Source: CAVVNP01 sp963800235 (lineage in GTDB: Bacteria; Actinomycetota; Acidimicrobiia; Acidimicrobiales; Iamiaceae). Taken from it: a DNA stretch of 64,000 nucleotides. The stretch lies in the NCBI GenBank assembly GCA_963800235.1, contig CAWDAD010000003.1:124001-188000 (forward strand), written 5' to 3'. Under the pieces are notes generated by a model that worked only from the letters and a program-made list of their open reading frames with translations, ran no database searches and was not told where the DNA came from. Positions within the stretch are counted from its first letter, which is position 1, and each line of letters opens with the position of its first letter. The translations under genes were made by a program, and so were the position numbers. This document shows positions 62,658-64,000 of this stretch, in pieces.

Positions 62658-63860
62658 GTGCTCGGGGGCAGGTGGATCTCGTCGGTGGTCGTGACGTGCC
62701 TGGTCGCGGCCGGGGGCGGGTTCGGCTTCGGGACCTGGTACGAGGGCCGGCAGGAGGTCGCCGTCTCGGTCCGAGCCGACGGCACGACCCGTCACGTCGA
62801 CCTCCGTGACGGCGACCGGGTCGGCGACGCGCTGGCCCGGGCCGGCGTCCGGCCCCGGCCCGGCCGGCTCACCGCGGTCGTCAGCGGCCGGGTGGTCGAC
62901 ACCAACTACGCCCCCGCCGACATCGCCGTCGACGGCAACCCGGCGTCGCTCGACACGCCGGTCCACGACCGCGACGTCATCACCGTCGAGCCGGGGATGG
63001 ACGCCGTCGAACCGACCGTCCAGGTCGACCAGGCCGTCGGTCCCACCGAGACGATCGGCGTGATGGGCTACCTCGAGGTGCCGGGTGCGCCGCCACGGCT
63101 GCGGCTCACCAAGGGGGTCCGAAGCGGCGAGACCGTCGGCCAGCCGGTCCTCCAGGGCCCCGTCGCCCCGAGCCGTCGCACCGACAAGGTGGTGGCCCTC
63201 ACCTTCGACGACGGCCCCGGCCCGGACACCGACAAGATCCTCGACATCCTGAAGGCCAAGGGGGTCGAGGCGACCTTCTGCGTGATCGGTCGGATGATCC
63301 CCGAGCGGGCCCAGGACATCCGCCGGATCGCCGCCGAGGGCCACGCCCTCTGCAACCACACCCAGGACCACGACGAGCACCTCGACAAGGCGCCGACGGC
63401 CCGGATCGACGAGGAGATGGACAAGGCCCTCGTCTACATCGCGGTGGCCGGCGGGCCGCGGCCCATCTTCTACCGACCCCCCGGCGGCGCCGTCTCCCCG
63501 CAGGTCGTGGCCGAGGCCAACGCCCGCCAGATGCAGGAGCTGCACTGGTCGATCGACACCACGGACTGGAAGAAGCCCGGGGTCGACACCATCGTGTCCC
63601 GGGCGCTGCAGGTCTCGCCCGGCTCGATCATCCTGCTGCACGACGGGGGCGGCGACCGCAGCCAGACGGTGGCGGCGCTGCCGACGATCATCGACCGCCT
63701 GCGGGCCATGGGCTACAGCTTCGCCATCCCCAGCTCGACCCTGCCCGGCGCCGGCCCGGCGGTGAACCCGCCGCTGCCGGCGGCCGCCGTCCCCGACGTG
63801 TCGACCACCACCACCGCCCCGTCCGGGAGCAGCACGACGCTGCAGGGCGAGGGGGCCTGA
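62658..63860 (+). CDS. Exported polysaccharide deacetylase with ubiquitin-like DUF348-type domain
   Basis: 400 residues from GTG 62658. One N-terminal helix (SVVVTCLVAAGGGFGFGTW) anchors it outside. A DUF348-like domain (EVAVSVRADGTTRHVDLRDG to DRDVITVEPGM) is followed by the NodB deacetylase: FDDGPGPDT (Asp184, Asp185), CNHTQDHDEH (His-x3-His), FYRPPGGAVSP and ILLHDGGG. The Ser/Thr/Pro tail is disordered. It likely removes acetyl groups from peptidoglycan or another glycan. Confidence 0.9.
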   Translation: MLGGRWISSVVVTCLVAAGGGFGFGTWYEGRQEVAVSVRADGTTRHVDLRDGDRVGDALARAGVRPRPGRLTAVVSGRVVDTNYAPADIAVDGNPASLDTPVHDRDVITVEPGMDAVEPTVQVDQAVGPTETIGVMGYLEVPGAPPRLRLTKGVRSGETVGQPVLQGPVAPSRRTDKVVALTFDDGPGPDTDKILDILKAKGVEATFCVIGRMIPERAQDIRRIAAEGHALCNHTQDHDEHLDKAPTARIDEEMDKALVYIAVAGGPRPIFYRPPGGAVSPQVVAEANARQMQELHWSIDTTDWKKPGVDTIVSRALQVSPGSIILLHDGGGDRSQTVAALPTIIDRLRAMGYSFAIPSSTLPGAGPAVNPPLPAAAVPDVSTTTTAPSGSSTTLQGEGA

Positions 63861-63904
63861 CCGGACGCGTCGAGCCCGGGCGGTCGAGCCGAGCGGCGGG
63901 GCGG

Positions 63905-64000
63905 TCAGGCGGGCAGCGGGCGGAGCAGCTCGGGCGCCACCGGGCAATCGGTGCGGACCAGGGTCTGCTCGAAGGACTCGAGTCCGCCGGGGCCGCACAC
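63905..64000 (-). CDS. Hypothetical protein, C-terminal fragment
   Basis: The minus strand reads 31 residues ending ELLRPLPA before TGA at 63905-63907, starting beyond the window. One Cys and the CGPGGLESFEQTLV stretch are visible. It is too short to assign; codon use is like its neighbours. It is convergent with the deacetylase. Confidence 0.45.
   Translation of the reverse strand: MCGPGGLESFEQTLVRTDCPVAPELLRPLPA

Overview
The window is very GC-rich, densely packed DNA from a high-GC Gram-positive bacterium, most likely an actinobacterium of the Acidimicrobiia type. This is inferred from codon bias, frequent GTG starts, the SUF-only iron-sulfur machinery, an AftB-like arabinosyltransferase homologue, a sunset-domain protein and a DUF1023 hydrolase. 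I saw no rRNA, tRNA, CRISPR array, transposase or phage gene.

Layout. 1-3.2 kb: leuB-ilvE-cimA on the minus strand (branched-chain amino acids), preceded by a possible attenuator; this end carries many single-base indels that look like sequencing errors. 3.2-7.1 kb: zinc-ribbon membrane protein, greA, an alpha/beta hydrolase and an SGNH-like surface protein. 7.2-19.2 kb: a lipid or polyketide-like set of two ketosynthases, three SDR reductases (one apparently dead), an ACP, a methyltransferase, a thioesterase, a malonyl-CoA:ACP transacylase, an MBOAT acyltransferase and a large B12-type radical SAM protein. 19.3-23.4 kb: GT-C glycosyltransferase and an OafA-type acyltransferase. 23.5-27.7 kb: leuC, leuD, a sunset-domain protein and serA. 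27.8-32.1 kb: exported SurE-like lipoprotein, sulfotransferase-like protein, amidase, metallo-beta-lactamase, nitroreductase. 32.2-43.1 kb: a split SUF system (sufC'-sufS-sufU on plus; sufB, a Cys4 protein, sufD, Rieske protein and sufC on minus) around four unrelated genes. 43.2-51.3 kb: zinc metallopeptidase, heterodimeric ABC exporter, crotonase, gamma-carbonic anhydrase-like protein, flavin reductase, metallo-beta-lactamase. 52-64 kb: epoxide-hydrolase-like protein, NTF2-like protein, mutY, methyltransferases, MaoC hydratase, GGDEF-EAL protein, acyl-CoA dehydrogenase, SGNH protein, dienelactone hydrolase and polysaccharide deacetylase.

How it works together. LeuB, LeuC and LeuD serve both leucine and the citramalate route to isoleucine, and CimA opens the latter. 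The 7-19 kb set has chain extension, beta-keto reduction, methylation, offloading and a radical step, but no dehydratase, enoyl reductase or chain-length factor; its product is unknown. The two suf transcription units share a near-identical motif just upstream of sufC' and sufB, so one regulator may control both.

Genome-scale signals. About twenty starts have a TANNNT- or CANNNT-type hexamer 6-9 bases upstream and usually no Shine-Dalgarno sequence, which points to widespread leaderless transcription. Several intergenic repeat families occur: a hairpin repeat (14.1 and 31.0 kb), an 85-88 bp tandem family (38.6 and 51.4 kb), an 87 bp tandem repeat (44.2 kb) and a GTCGCAGT hairpin beside two of the arrays.
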